NCBI GenBank assembly: GCA_003242425.1 | Contig: QGUL01000072.1 | Coordinates: 1 to 7,748, forward strand | Origin: Pseudomonadota bacterium | Lineage (GTDB): Bacteria; Pseudomonadota; Gammaproteobacteria; Burkholderiales; SG8-39 | Direction of reading: 5' to 3' | Length of the DNA stretch: 7,748 nt | Shown here: in pieces, positions 7,364 through 7,748 of the stretch | How the letters are laid out: every line of letters starts with the position of its first letter | Position numbering within the stretch: the stretch's first letter is position 1 | Translations under genes and position numbers: made by a program | The notes under the pieces: generated by a model | The model's input: the letters and a program-made list of their open reading frames with translations, nothing else | Databases searched by the model: none | Told to the model about the DNA's origin: nothing

Positions 7364-7748
7364 ATGCACGAGCTCGACCGCCTGTTCAACGCCCCGCGCC
7401 CGCTGCGTTTCAACGCCCTGCCGCTGCCGGAGCTGCTGCGCGTCACGGTGCTCGCGCCGCATCCGGACGACTTCGACGCCATCGGCGTGACGCTCGGCCT
7501 GTTGCACGGCGCCGGGCACCGGCTCGAAGTGGCGGTGCTCACCGCCGGCGCGAGCGGCGTGGAAGACGGCTACTGCGGCGCTTACACCGATGCCGAAAAA
7601 GCCGCCTTGCGCGAAGCCGAGCAGCGTGCGAGCTGCGCCTACTTCGGCCTGCCCGAGGAGCGGCTCGCGTTCCTGCGCCTCTGGGAAGGCGGCAACGACG
7701 CGGCGGACGATGCGCGGCTGCGCGACTATGTCGAGCGCACCGCACCGC
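7364..7748 (+). CDS. PIG-L/LmbE-family deacetylase, C-terminus cut by window edge
   Basis: 128 codons are visible from the ATG at 7364, with no stop before the right edge. The family hydrolyses N-acetyl groups from sugars or sugar-linked compounds using Zn2+. The motif APHPDD at 31-36 follows a hydrophobic strand (LLRVTVL). By analogy to MshB, His33 and Asp36 would bind zinc and Asp35 would act as base; the residue after HPDD is Phe, where Glu is common. Also typical are VAVLTAGASG at 56-65, an ExxR/E-rich stretch (KAALREAEQRASCAYFGL, 79-96) and FLRLWEGG at 103-110. The last zinc ligand would lie beyond the edge. It is divergent from the exporter operon and shares its 122-base intergenic region. 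No Shine-Dalgarno is visible before the ATG, and TACCAT at 7352-7357 is placed as a -10 for a leaderless transcript. Fold assignment is good; the substrate cannot be named. Confidence 0.85.
   Translation, partial: MHELDRLFNAPRPLRFNALPLPELLRVTVLAPHPDDFDAIGVTLGLLHGAGHRLEVAVLTAGASGVEDGYCGAYTDAEKAALREAEQRASCAYFGLPEERLAFLRLWEGGNDAADDARLRDYVERTAP

Overview
The window is GC-rich (roughly two thirds by eye), densely packed bacterial DNA. Four gene products match families typical of Proteobacteria. The tripartite set of HlyD-like adaptor, double-ATPase RbbA fusion and YhhJ-like permease closely resembles Escherichia coli yhiI-rbbA-yhhJ. Base composition and codon use suggest a Beta- or Gammaproteobacterium, but nothing in the window fixes the genus.

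Layout. Almost everything lies on the minus strand as one tight unit, read from right to left. It starts with an HlyD-family membrane fusion protein (7241 to 6168). This overlaps by ATGA with an RbbA-like protein carrying two ATP-binding domains and a fused ABC-2 membrane domain (6171 to 3421). One base later comes an ABC-2 permease (3419 to 2298). After a 21-base gap follows a P-type ATPase of the calcium (P2A) type (2276 to the left edge, C-terminus missing). A 122-base divergent intergenic region (7242-7363) separates this unit from a plus-strand PIG-L/LmbE-type deacetylase gene (7364 to the right edge, C-terminus missing). The intergenic region holds an FNR/CRP-like palindrome, a plausible -10 box for the minus-strand operon and a small hairpin.

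How the genes work together. The adaptor, RbbA and YhhJ homologues should form an inner-membrane ABC exporter: RbbA supplies both ATPase domains and one membrane half, YhhJ the second half, and the HlyD protein the periplasmic bridge. The translationally linked P-type ATPase probably moves a divalent cation, most likely Ca2+ or Mn2+. Why it sits with this exporter is not evident from sequence.

Most notable: a stretch of about 27 codons in the RbbA homologue, where the family and the neighbouring paralogue have a transmembrane helix, is replaced without any gap by Pro, Thr and Gly codons while the flanks stay conserved. A similar Pro/Gly pattern affects the P-type ATPase at the left edge. Local base-call error in G-rich sequence is the first explanation to test; a real altered helix is the second. 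I did not find convincing evidence of a wholly new system. Long open frames on the plus strand opposite these genes are antisense shadows.
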